Of a stretch of 64,000 bases of DNA, positions 1 to 10,890 are shown piece after piece. The stretch is from Patiria pectinifera (Eukaryota > Echinodermata > Asteroidea > Valvatida > Asterinidae): NCBI GenBank assembly GCA_029964075.1, contig CM057150.1, positions 2,790,001 through 2,854,000 of the forward strand, given 5' to 3'. Numbering within the stretch: the first letter of the stretch is position 1; each line of letters begins with the position of its first letter. Both the position numbers and the translations under genes were made by a program. The notes under the pieces are model-generated. The model had not been told where the DNA came from. It was given only the letters and a program-made list of their open reading frames with translations, and did not search any database.

Positions 1-166
1 TCGATATGAGTTCGTTCAGCGTGCGTTGTATCTGCGCTGCAAGTACGCTATGTGTTCATGGGGGATAAGCCGTTCATACGCGGTAATACGCTGACCTCCT
101 ATATTGGACGTATACATAGCGTACTTGCAGCGCAGATACAACGCACGCTGAACGAACTCATATCGA
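1..166. repeat. Perfect 53-bp inverted repeat, 60-bp spacer
   Basis: Positions 1-53 are the exact reverse complement of 114-166. This is probably the terminus of, or a whole, palindromic DNA element; the left side may extend beyond the window. Body sequence rich in GCGCA/CGCAT words resembles the 34.4-35.2 kb element. Confidence 0.85.
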
Positions 167-964
167 ATGCCGACGTATTGCACGAATTGGTACCGCTCGT
201 CCTGCGAGCGGGCAGCGCATTGTACTTATTCGTAACTTATGAGAAACGCACAGATAGCGAACTTGCGCACTGCATACGCAACGCATACGCAGTGGATGCG
301 CTGAATTCGTTACTTGTTCGCTAGATGTTCGTCGCACATAAGTCAAAGTAATCAAAACATTTCGACGTTTTTGATCGTACGGCTGCGTATTGAAAATTTT
401 TGATAAGGAACTCATAAGGAATTGGGATACGCAAAGGTGTGACAGGGGCTTAAGTTCAGGTAAGCGTCGCATTAAAAAAACTAGAGCATGACGGAGTGAA
501 AGCCCAGCACTCGTTTTAGTGTCATAGGCATTTAACGGACACAAAATTCTTATTCAGATACTGCCTACCTGTCATTGAAATTTAAACACCGGGAACACTC
601 TACTGAGTACGTAGTGCGTGTCGTGGTAGTACTTAGCTGACGATTTAGCGTTAAAAAAAAACCCGACATTACCCGTCGAAAAGCTAGACGGGTCCTGGAA
701 GCACACCGCATGACATTTTACTTGCAGGCTCTATATACCGTACTTGATGGCGCAGAAAGCGAATTGGACAGCTTGAAGGCTACTTTTGAACTTGGCAAGG
801 AACTCCAGATGCATTTAGCTTGACTGTAAGCTCGGTGTTTATCTAATGCATTGTTCTCCACAACAAAAGCCAAGATAGGCTTACGTCTTGTGAAAAGTGT
901 TCCTTCCTCACTCCAGTTATTTAAAAGATAAAATGAGAAGAAGAGAAAGACGCTGACTGGGGTT

Positions 965-1025
965 CGAACTCGGATCATTCTGATTAGAAGCCAGGGCTAC
1001 CTCCAACCAGTCCACGAATCAGCTG
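965..1025 (-). repeat. tRNA-like SINE head
   Basis: On the minus strand a GTGGACTGGTTGG A-box-like stretch is followed about 35 bases later by a GAGTTCGAACCCC B box. The spacing is that of tRNA-derived SINE promoters, and no full cloverleaf was established. Confidence 0.5.
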
Positions 1026-1057
1026 CCAATCGTCGGTGATTTAAACACCATTATTAA

Positions 1058-1223
1058 GGGAATAAATGTGTGTTTCGTCGGTATTAAACACTCTCTTTAA
1101 AACCGGTGTTAGTCTGGATGGATGATAATTACCCGAGGCGAAGCCGAGATAGTTATCACCCATCCAGACTCCCACAGGTTTTAAACAGAGTGTTTAATAC
1201 CGACGGAACACATACTTATTCCC
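1058..1223. repeat. 166-bp palindromic MITE-like element
   Basis: Arms of about 70 bp (1058-1129 and 1152-1223) are near-perfect reverse complements, starting GGGAATAA and ending TTATTCCC, with a loop around CCCGAGGCGAAGCC. Confidence 0.8.
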
Positions 1224-1960
1224 ATTCATAAATACCTTTTTGGCCAAAAAACCAAATCCTTTCCGTCCAAAAATCAAAACAAGTCAAAAACTAGACGTTG
1301 TTAACCATTTTGTCCAACAATTTTACTTTATATTTTACGAAACACCCCTCTGACTATATTGGAACGCCCCTCCACAATTGCGTGCGCGTCGCGCATTTCA
1401 TTTCCATGGTCGCGCGTACTGCGCGATGTCGCGCAAAACGCAGCTGGGCTGGTGTAGTGAGAATTTCGGACCATGAAATACTAATTCACTTGTAGTACAT
1501 TGCGCATGCGCATACGTGAGGAAGGTGAACGTTCAACCAATGAAACGTTAAAAGGCACCGGATTTCATGGGAGTCCAAATTTCATGTGACACTGGAAAAG
1601 TGTTTAAAACCAGCCAGCCATGTCCAACCTCGTCCCCAGTGCTTACTTTATTTCCAACCGCGTTCCAATAGTAAACCCTGGATAGGAAACTTTCTTCCTG
1701 TATCCTGATTGGATACCGCAATTGGCTAGTAATGGATTTGTCTCGGGTGCTATGTTATTCACAACGTGCAGTACGTGTTTTCGCGATCATTCATCCACGC
1801 CTTCTCAAAAATACTAATTTCCTTTCCATTTTGCTCATAGTAATATGAAATATGATACTGCATGTTGTCTCGATAAGATCGTAACAGTTTGATTTCAAAA
1901 ATCGTGTTTTCGTAACTCACGCCGTGCTCGCGCTGCTACGAATTGACTCTGTTTTTACCC

Positions 1961-2306
1961 CAGACACCGCATACAAAAACAAACGCTAATGTGTAACGCA
2001 TATCCAGGCACCAGACTGTTCCTCATTTGCACACGTGTGCAAAAATCTTGCACATGCAAATGATCCAATACCAGGGTGAGAGAGCAGGTAGTGGTGGGTG
2101 CGTACTGCTCGACACCCTGCGGACGAGGTTGCCCAGACACCGCATACAAAAACAAACGCTATTGTGTAACGCATATACAGGAACCAGACTGTTCCTCATT
2201 TGCATACGTGTTCAAAAATCTTGCACATGCAAATGATCCATTACCAGGGTAAGAGAGCAGGTAGTGGTGGGCGCGTACTGCTCGACATCCTGGGGACGAG
2301 GTTGAG
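1961..2306. repeat. Tandem duplication of a 173-bp unit
   Basis: The segment beginning CAGACACCGCATACAAAAAC at 1961 recurs at 2134 with few changes. Each unit carries a CACATGCAAATGATCC stretch containing an ATGCAAAT octamer. Confidence 0.85.
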
Positions 2307-2557
2307 CCATGTCTTTATCATCCGTTTAAGACCGGCCACGTGACGGGCTCTCGACCAATAGGAATGCGTAAACTGTCTAAGGTATTTATGAGTACTTGCT
2401 ATAATTATATAACTTGTTCATAACGCAGCCAGAGCGCCCTCTTTTGATATTGTCCGACCTCGTTTGGGGGAAAAAGTCACTAAGCTTGGCTTCTGCGCGG
2501 TAGTGAAATGGCGTTTAGGATTGGCCTATCAGTTTGAAAGTGTGAAATAATACTTAC

Positions 2558-2699
2558 ACACTGGGTACCCAACCCTCAACGTTGTTCAGCCTCGCCTCTG
2601 CGCCAGCTGTAGAGGTATCAAAAATACTAGACTCCCTGATGTGATCATCAGGGATCGTTCTGTCTTCAAGTCCCAGGGGCTCCGGGCTCAAACACTCGA
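2558..2699 (-). CDS. Discoidin gene exon 3, first half of F5/8 type C domain
   Basis: 142 nt, phase 1-2, acceptor CCAACAG, donor GTAAGT. ECLSPEPLGLEDRTIPDD followed by ARLNN and GWVPS matches the conserved opening of coagulation factor 5/8 C domains, in which the first Cys starts the domain. Confidence 0.8.
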
Positions 2700-3619
2700 C
2701 TGTTGGTTGTAAACGAAGAAACAAATGAAAGGATTTATCTTCCCCCAAACATCTCATCCTTGACGTCATCAAATTCCATTGAGAATTGTCAATTTACATG
2801 TATAAAGCCTGGAACCAGATGAATGTTGTCTTCCAAACGACAACATTTCAGGTGGAATACCACAGCGGGGTATTTAACACCAGTCATGTCTTCACTGTGT
2901 GCAAGGTATTCGTCATGAAACTTTGCCGGGTAATGGCAGATAATCCTATACGTGGTTGTAAACTTTGAAACACAGCTAGCTATATTTGCACCGTAACTGT
3001 GGTCTGGTAGACCGAAGGGTAAACTTACCAGGTGGCGTGGGTCCCCTTCTTCCCGGACAACGCTCCCGTATCTCTTGCATGACTTGCTTCATCCAGTCAT
3101 CCGGATTATTAGGATCAGGTTCTGGTGGGGGACCGAAGTAACACAATCTCGCCTTGCTCGACACACCATCCAAGAATACTTTGAAAGAAGACGAATTAAT
3201 ATCACAAATTAATATCGTGATCATAAGAAAAACTGTTCTGAGACTGTTCTGTTTTGGGGTTTTTTGGTTGCAAATTGTTGAAGAGCCAAAATTCCTGAAT
3301 TTTTGGAAATGTTTTGCAGACGAATAAGAGCGCATTAAACTCTGGCTCGGAATGGAGACAGAGCTGATTTTTGGGTCTTTAATTCAACTTCCTTTAACCC
3401 CTTTATTAAAGTAAAGCAAATCTTCCATCTTTGCATAAATCTGTTGGCGAGCTGAACTGAACTGTGCCTTATATTTTGACTGACTGATGTACAATTATTG
3501 TGCATCGCTTACTAGAATTGGTTTTTGTAACTTTGAATATTACCAATTCAAAGAACGAACTCCAAGCCTATACCTGTCAGTGATAATAGCATCATAACCA
3601 ACGCCACTGCTCCGTCCAT
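2558..3619 (-). CDS. Secreted or membrane protein with discoidin (F5/8 type C) domain, partial gene
   Basis: Three exons join in frame on the minus strand: 3619-3574 (signal peptide), 3178-3029 (50-codon exon) and 2699-2558 (start of an F5/8 type C domain). Phases are 1, 1-1 and 1-2. The signal segment reads MDGAVALVMMLLSLTG. The third exon has the hallmark PLGLEDRTIPDD ... ARLNN ... GWVPS order of the discoidin fold N-terminal half. The rest of the domain, with the expected W-x-x-VDLG strand, was not found in positions 1-2550, so the gene probably continues off the left edge. Discoidin domains bind lipid, glycan or protein ligands outside the cell; the precise role here is unknown. Start chosen at 3619 because the context is A at -3 and G at +4; in-frame ATGs at 3625 and 3652 are alternatives. 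Confidence 0.72.
3029..3178 (-). CDS. Discoidin gene exon 2, Pro/Asp-rich two-Cys segment
   Basis: 150 nt, phase 1-1, between a TTTCAAAG acceptor and a GGTAAGTT donor. It encodes a 50-residue stretch with LCYFGPPPEPDP, NNPDDW and ERCPGRRGP motifs and two cysteines about 33 residues apart. I do not recognise the domain. Position between signal peptide and discoidin domain makes it the mature N-terminus. Confidence 0.68.
3574..3619 (-). CDS. Discoidin gene exon 1, signal peptide
   Basis: Short hydrophobic leader ending ACA-G before a GTATAG donor, phase 1. The hydrophobic core AVALVMMLLSL fits a secretory signal. The upstream in-frame ATG at 3652 would lengthen it by 11 residues. Confidence 0.65.
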
Positions 3620-5024
3620 CCTCATCGATGCACTGAGCGAGAATAAGATCATCGGAGGAAAAATAAAACCGCAAGGCTCGTGCCTCAGCAGCTTTGCAGA
3701 CCAAATTTTGACGTCATTGTCAGCCAGTCAGGGAGGAGAGATAGATTCTGGCGAGGAGCCAGACCTTTTGGATTGGCTGAGATTCGTCGTGTGGGAGGGG
3801 CTTTGCTTCGACCGCCGCGCGCTTGCATGCGTGGTGTAGCGCGCGTAGTGGTCTCTGCATGCGGCTGAAATCGGTTTAAGGGCCAAGGCAGAAGGTTGGC
3901 CTAAAAATTAAACGATAACCTTGACCGCAGTCGGAGATGCTCAGGAAGCGATAAATTGGCAGATCCGCTTCACTTCGTGTAGCCTGGATTCTGTGAACAC
4001 GTTGAAAACCTGCTGAACAATGGACCTTTCAAACCTTTCAGCCACCCAGTATTGAGGTGAAATTTGCAATATATTAAAACTCGGAGTGATTCACATGTGG
4101 GGCGTGAAGCGAACTATGCAAACTGGAATGCTTTGTAATTTTAGACAGAAGACGTTAACCTACACAGTCTCCGATCGAACAGGAATCGATATGATACATC
4201 GCTACACGCGTACGTCCTGTAATAACTGCAAGAGCCCTAGCCCTGTGTTGAGGCATATGACCTAGATACGAAAACCTTACAAGAAAAATACGCCCAGCAA
4301 CGCATAAATAATTGCAATATGAAAATTGCAATTTTAACCAAAAGTAGTCGGCATTGCTTATAAAGCTAAAAAAAAAAAAAAAAATTAATTTTTAATGTAC
4401 ATGCCTCGTGCAAATTCAGGACCAGCGCTCTGACAATTCTATTCTGCCTTTCCTTCCCTTTTTGTTTTAAGATTACGACTTACAGACGAATTTGACTTTC
4501 CTCCTCCCGAGAAGCAGGCGAGCTAGCGAGGCTGGGAGAATTGATGATGGGGAGCTGGGGGATTAATGGACGGTGTTGACGGGAATGCAATGACTGCTTG
4601 ATAAGCTGATAAAAACTTTCAAAGGCGTAAAAAGATGTTATACATGTATTTGGTTTCTTTTTACATATTATTATTAATATCAAAACCTATCCGTTCCTGG
4701 AAAACGAAGTCGATAGAAACGCTTGGAAAATTTTTCTTCACTTTTGGACAACTTTAAATATTGCCCAGCCCTCTCTTGATCCAAAAACATGTGGCAATCA
4801 AAACTAAAATGGGGACAAACAACGAGCGTATGCATCAATGTTGATACGAACAGCGTCACCAAGTGTTCGTTTTCCATCCCCCACTGAGGGCATGGAATGT
4901 GCCCGCGCTGATAATAACAGAGATTGCATTTCCTTCAACCCCAGATAATAATTTACGAATTCAAGAGGGGTTGAATAAATAACATTATCTAGTTTAGTAT
5001 TAAAGAAAATTAGGCAATTGCTTT

Positions 5025-5074
5025 GGGGGGGGGGGGGGCTGATTCCTGAGCTCTCTTTCTCCCCCCCCCCCCCC
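5025..5074. repeat. G14 / C14 inverted homopolymer pair
   Basis: A run of 14 G (5025-5038) is followed after 22 bases by a run of 14 C (5061-5074), a potential perfect hairpin. Confidence 0.8.
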
Positions 5075-6113
5075 GTTCCCCCAATCCACCAGTGCATCAA
5101 ATTAAGCCACAAGTATCGTGTAATATAAGGTACTCGTAATACGTTCTCATACAAAGGAATGGGAACACAATCCACATGTGGGATTTGATGAGATTTGAAC
5201 CTAGGCCATTTGGTTGAAGGCCAGGAAAGCACTACAGTGCAAATTGTGTAGAAACTCAAAAGTGGGTAATATTAATAACAATGAAAAGACATCAACTTGG
5301 GACAATATTGATATTCTAGCATTATTAAAATATGTTATTATTTCTTTTTTTATTATACCACTTGTATGTTATGAAAGCAAAATAAACGAAGTCATCACAA
5401 ACATTTTAACCTCACATCATAAAAATATAGAGTAGAAGTGCATATTTCATTGCCATAAACTGCAAAATAAAACTATTGGTGCAAAATTGAAAATTTGTTT
5501 TAAGGTAAGTAAACGTGGATGTATCCATACACCACAGATTGACACTTGACGAGTTAGTCGCTTATTTGCTATCACTAAACGTCATTACGGTATACAGCAT
5601 CTTCAACTATTTCCTCAATCAGACTTTGTATAAGTGTAACAAATAGTATAATGTTCAGTATTTTGCGCACAGTTGGTTTGCAAACAATGCAGTGCTCATT
5701 ACATGAAAGAAGTTCATCAGGCTGGTAAAATTTCAACTTTGTAAATGAATTTTCTATTCACAGCCAATTACATACGTAGTTTCGTTTACGTTTCGACTAA
5801 TTTCACTAGTCATCCTCAGAACGAAGCACCAACGTCTAAATTTGTCGCCCTCACTGTGCACAATTTCACTATCTGCCCAATTCATCACATGATTGTTGTC
5901 TCAAGCGTGTTCTGTTATGGCCAATTTCTCTCTTTCCCTACTGTTGATGTTAATAATAATAATACCGAAGTCTTATATAGCGCGCGTATCTACCAACAAT
6001 TAGGAAATTATGGAAATTATGTTTATTATTAGAGACAGGTAAATGAACTACATGAGAAATATGAGAACCATTATGTAGCACCTCTATAATGGTTTACAAG
6101 GTGCTGCGGCGCA

Positions 6114-6335
6114 TTAAGCAGCCACTGTTTTTCCAGCCTTCGTCATGGTTCCGGATGTTAGCTTTTCTACTTCGGTCTTATGTTCTTCGAACCGCGTGCC
6201 GAATTTCCTTCCCGTTTCCCCGATGTAGGATAGTTGGCATGACTGACATGGGATTCCGTATACCACGCCACATTTTTGTTCTTTCTCAATCTTGTCTTTG
6301 ATAATAGAGTTGCATGAGCGTGCGTGGCTTGACAT
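6114..6335 (-). mobile_element. Penelope-like retroelement fragment, GIY-YIG endonuclease
   Basis: The minus frame encodes a GVVYGIPCQSC ... LSYIGETGR ... FGTRFEEHK pattern. This is the GIY-YIG motif with flanking cysteines and the R-x3-EH segment typical of the C-terminal endonuclease of Penelope-like elements. Only about 70 residues remain and no reverse transcriptase was seen nearby, so this is a truncated copy. Confidence 0.75.
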
Positions 6336-7744
6336 GAATAAAAAGGAGTAAATGCTTCAGAGTTCAAGAATTTACTGGTCATTTTTCAAGGCTGGCGGTT
6401 GGGGCAACCTTGTATATATAAAGCAAATACTTCTGCGCAAAAACTGCTGCGTCAGATTGATCGCCCCAAAATTAACACAAAACGTTAATAAACTTCATCG
6501 TCCAGTGCCCCGAATTCGCGCTGCCCACTATTCGGGCAACCAACTTTCTCGGCTGGACGTATCTTTTTGCACGCAGCAACGTGTCGCCGTCCAACCCAGA
6601 AACGTGCAAGACAACTTCGGTCCGACGTCCACTTTCACTAAACAACAGGGGGCGTAATCAGAATTACGGAGCACGAACAACGGCGTGCGCCTTAATATAT
6701 CGCGTTATTATTTAACAATCTCTTTTGCCGAGATGCAGATTTCGGTACCGAGGTGTTTGTTGGAATGAATATGCTTTAAAAAGTTTTCTTAATGAAAGCA
6801 ATAAATATTAATTATCAACTCATTAAAAAAAAAAATAAGCAATTAGCAGTTGATTTAACCTATATTATACTCGGAAATACTCGGGGCGCTATCCGATTGT
6901 CGACGAAACCAATTCGGCAAACTTCGGAAATCTTCGGAAAAAGGAGGAATTCCTCCCGTTTTAGTCACGTGACGTAAATTGTTATACAATGTATTACCGG
7001 AGGCAACCTGACCTAAGATTCATCAGGAATAGTCAGAATCTTTTGGTCTGGGAACCAGACTAAAATTAGGTGTATGCGATCATGTGTTGCGGCGGCGCGA
7101 TCGGCCACGGTATGGTCGACCACGTGCAGCGCAGGCGCGAGCGCCTATATATAATTGATTGATATCACAGGTGTGTTAGAATGAGCAACAAATGCCGGAG
7201 AACATTACAGAAGGGTGGTTTTGTAATGTTTTTGCTGGAGGGGTCATTTTAAATACTTTTTTTGCATGTACTTAAAAATACAGCCACGGCATACTAAGGT
7301 TATATTACATTTATTTCTATTTTTGGAGAAACTGTATAAACATGTATTTGTAAATGTTATATATGGTTGATTTTCAGCAAAAAAAAAATAGTTCTCGGAA
7401 CTCTTTAAATGCATGTGATTTAACTTCTTAGATTTTCGACAAAATATATTGTAAGATATGAAATTTTGTGGATTTAATTAATTTACCTCAAATTTTCAAT
7501 TATATTATGGTTTTAAATATTTTGCATGCAGTTGTGTCTTCCAAAATCGAAAGAAATTCATTTATTTAATATTTAAACAAAATGTGTATTTACATGTAGT
7601 AACAATGTTGGATGGCAAATTAAAGTTAGTTTATCAAACTACAGACCAAAGTTGTGCACATAAACTTATATCCTTTATTCAACAAACATCGATCCACAAA
7701 GCCTCAGGTTAGATAAAATCCTCCAGAGCCTTAGGTTAGATAAA

Positions 7745-7835
7745 AAGGAAATGATTCGGGTGCAAAACCGAGATTCGAATCCGCAACCTCGCGGTGCAAA
7801 ATCCTACCCTCTATCGACTGAGCTGTCGCACTGCT
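7745..7835 (-). repeat. tRNA-like SINE head
   Basis: Minus-strand GCTCAGTCGATAGAGG (A box) and GGATTCGAATC (B box) at tRNA spacing. The body does not form a convincing functional tRNA. Confidence 0.55.
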
Positions 7836-8298
7836 TGCCAAAAAGTGGTGAAACAGATAATAATATACCTGCGTGCGTATCAAAAAAGTGTCGTAGAGGG
7901 CGCTAAACAACCGTGTATGTTCGCTCGTACCCCCCGCCCTGCAAACAGGACGCTGGGATACTCTGATGAATTCACGCTCTGATTGGTTGGATTTTGCGTG
8001 ACCTGTGACCTGCGCGTCATCACGGTCATGACTCTGCAAGGTTTGAAACGGCCGTTAAGACTGATTCATTACTCTTTTATTCCAGTTTAGAGATGTTTTT
8101 TTTTTTCGTTGAAAAGTGTAATAATGTAGGAAATTCTAAAAAAACTTACATGTGTTGTAAATTTACAATTCCCGTCACTAGCTCGGGCTCCGTTTCGAAT
8201 CACGAACGGCCGGATTGCACTATGCGACGCTCAAAATTTTGTCCGCATGGGCCGTAGTCTGGTTCCCAGACCTGACAATTATTCCCGACGCTCACGTC

Positions 8299-8740
8299 TT
8301 AACCCTAAAGGGGCTGGGTTATTTTGACCATCTCTCAGCCGGGGGGGGGGGCGGATTCCGCCCCCCCTAAGATCTCGGCCATCGAGTGACGAAAATTTTT
8401 GAAACTCGGCACATGCATAGAGCAACTCTTCCTAAACCTACCCAAGAAATTTCATGACTATAGGTCAAAGGGTTTTGGAATTATGGCTTATTAATTATTC
8501 ATATGTACGAATGGCAATTCTGCTCTGTGTACACGACGTATATGCGAAAATTCAGTTTTCACGGCGCGTAGCGCCGGGAAAAATTTTGCTACACGGCAAC
8601 CCGTGGTCCGATTTTTATGTTTTTGGTATCAAAAGTTGCGCAAAGCTCGAGGCTAAAAAGTCATAACAGCTCGGGTCGCGAAAAAAAAGTTTTAGAGGCT
8701 ATCACGGAAAATGTTGAGGGGGCGGGGGGGGGGGCGGGTT
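8299..8740 (+). repeat. Dispersed G/C-run element, copy 1
   Basis: About 440 bp starting TTAACCCTAAAGGGGC, with GGGGGGCGGATTCCGCCCCCC near the left end and a conserved core including AAGAAATTTCATGACTATAGG and ACGACGTATATGCGAAAATT. Related copies lie at 32949-33385, 41085-41401 and 43105-43550. Confidence 0.7.
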
Positions 8741-9104
8741 AAATTGTAGGTCAGGCAACCTCCGTGGCTAAAAATAAACATGACGACATTTATCAGTTGA
8801 GTCAGAACGATGTCTGAAGCTGCTTTAAAAACGAGTTTGTTTGAATTTGCCAACATGTTGGTCAGTTGACGAAGAGTGTTGATGACGCAACTAAATCTTC
8901 AAACGAGTTAATCTTTATTGCAAGCCTGCTTTCGGGCTGGCTGCGTAATTTTTTTTCCTAGGAGGGTTAGGGGTGTCAATAATATATTTTTTTTTTTTTT
9001 TTTCATGCAAGAAAGGTTTAGTTTCTTCTATTTTCCCCTTAATTTAAAATTATCTCAGTGATAAATTTGGAGAAGAAAAATAGCTGATAAAAGTGAGCAG
9101 CGAC

Positions 9105-9180
9105 GACGTGGATTCGATACAGGGATCTTTGTATCCATAAGCTCATCTCGCTATCCACTAGGCTACTGTGTGGTAGCTCG
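9105..9180 (-). repeat. tRNA-like SINE head
   Basis: Minus strand shows GTAGCCTAGTGGATAGCG followed by TATCGAATCC, resembling internal pol III A and B boxes. Confidence 0.5.
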
Positions 9181-10817
9181 ACGACAACCGTTCTTTAAAA
9201 TGCTTTAATGTATTGTAACTAATTGAGTAACTAACAACAATGCTGTTGATGTCATTGTCCGTTCTCTCATGGATAAACATAATTTTCCCATCAAAACTAC
9301 TGAATTATTCATGACATTGCCCCTAACCCTCCTAGGAATAAAAATTACGCGGGCTGGCTAGCGTATGCTGAACCACATTGTGACACCCACAGGTCTATAA
9401 TAATGTGAAATGTAAATTTGTCGGCTGTCGCCTCATGTACCATGCCAAAAATGCAGGGCTGGATCAGCTATGTGGTTAAGCATCGGTACAGTATTCCGAA
9501 GGTTGCAGGTTAAAATCGCTTTTTAATTATCAAGCTTATCTTCTTTGTGTATCGTGCAAGTTCTAACATGTTAACAAAAATGTAAGAGGTTTTCACAGCA
9601 AAAGAGGGAAAGTAAAAATGTAAGTCAAGTTTGCTTGTAAAGCAGACAGTTTTACAACGTCAACGATTGTCTCGATTCTAGCGTCAGTATTTGCTAACAA
9701 CGTACAGGCCACATGTGTTTTTTTCTACATTACAGGTGCTCATCCCTAACCCAGCAATGAATTAAGTCTGAGGAGGTGAAGCAGGAGGTCCAGTCTGGCT
9801 ACCGCATGCCTAAACCAGAACACTGTCAGCAGGATCTGTGAGACCTTTGGTTGTACATTAAGGCAAACGTTCCATCATAGTCTATCAATTAAACAAAAAT
9901 TGCTTCAGGTTTTTTTGATCAACATTAGATTTCCAATGAAACTGTATATACTTGCACAAAGAACGACCAACGGCATGTTGCTTTCTTATTAGTTTCGAAT
10001 TTGAATTAGGAACATATCTGTTTGCGCTGTATTTTTAATGCACTGCATAGCGATGATATGCTGCCGATCGTTTACCGCGTACGGACGAAAAATGACGAAC
10101 GCCTTGACCAAGGCTACGTTCGGGGTGATGAATAGCCCTCGGGCTTCGCCATCGGGCATTTCTCATATACGAACGGCGCGCTCCTCGAGTATTATCCTTA
10201 ACAGAGCGCCCCCATTCGGTGCTGATATACCAGAATAAGCACACGTGACTACAATACTGAGTTTCTTGATTCCAGATCGTATGAAGCTCAGGGTAACCTT
10301 AAACGGTTTACCGGTGTTTATCTATGGGGCTATCTCTAATTATAATGACAGGAGCTGACCCATTTAAATAACAAACAAATAAAATCAAACCTTGTAATTG
10401 TAGCAGCTTTCGTCAAGCATTGTGCAGAGGTCAATGCATAATAAAAGCGCTGCCTCAAATCACCCCATCATGGACACGCAGGCACTGCAGAAATAGCAAC
10501 CATTCTCCTTTTCGGAACGATTGGTAGTACCGTTCAATAACACGAGTTTGGCAAACAGAAATTCTTTTTAAGGTCAAACGCTCTACCAACAATCTACATG
10601 TATTATCTAAACACCAACAAACGCATCAGTAAACCCGAGCTGCATACCGGGTCGAAAGTCACGTTCACATCGCGACACAATACTACACACTGAGCTGGTG
10701 ACGTATACATGTAGGTATTGCCATGCATGCAAGCTGCATGACCCAGAGTCCAAACTCTACACAAACATTGTAAGCATTGATGGCCGAGGGTGTACGTGTG
10801 GCATTGAACCTCTAAAA

Positions 10818-10890
10818 ATGGCGAAGTTGAGTCGTTACACGACACTGGTACTAGGAATATTGCAGATTTATGTACGGTCATCTGCAGAAG
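10818..10890 (+). CDS. IgPY-1 exon 1, signal peptide
   Basis: MAKLSRYTTLVLGILQIYV then RSSAE before a G|GTAGGT donor, phase 1. The ATG context AAAATGG is strong, and all four paralogues start with MA. The frame is open upstream, but this start puts the hydrophobic core at the right place. Confidence 0.8.

Larger units (their letters stand above)
1..2557. other. Non-coding region left of the discoidin exons
   Basis: Apart from the inverted repeat, MITE, SINE head and 173-bp tandem repeat listed separately I see no supported exon here. It should be intron of the discoidin gene, whose downstream exons were not located. Confidence 0.5.
3653..10817. other. Intergenic region, no gene recognised
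   Basis: Holds A-, T- and G-rich tracts, tRNA-like SINE heads (about 7745-7835 and 9105-9180, both minus), a Penelope-like fragment (6114-6335), a G-rich dispersed element (8299-8740) and a poly-G/poly-C inverted pair (5025-5074). Short ORFs here lack recognisable domains or paired splice sites. Confidence 0.6.

Noticed and set aside
158-544. 128-aa minus-strand ORF at the left edge
   Set aside because: Composed of inverted-repeat element sequence with CGCAT-type words.
3680-3868. 62-aa ORF upstream of the discoidin gene
   Set aside because: GC-rich with Arg/Gly bias, no domain; more likely 5' flank.
7745-7835. Functional tRNA gene on the minus strand
   Set aside because: A and B boxes are present but a paired acceptor stem and normal anticodon arm could not be drawn.
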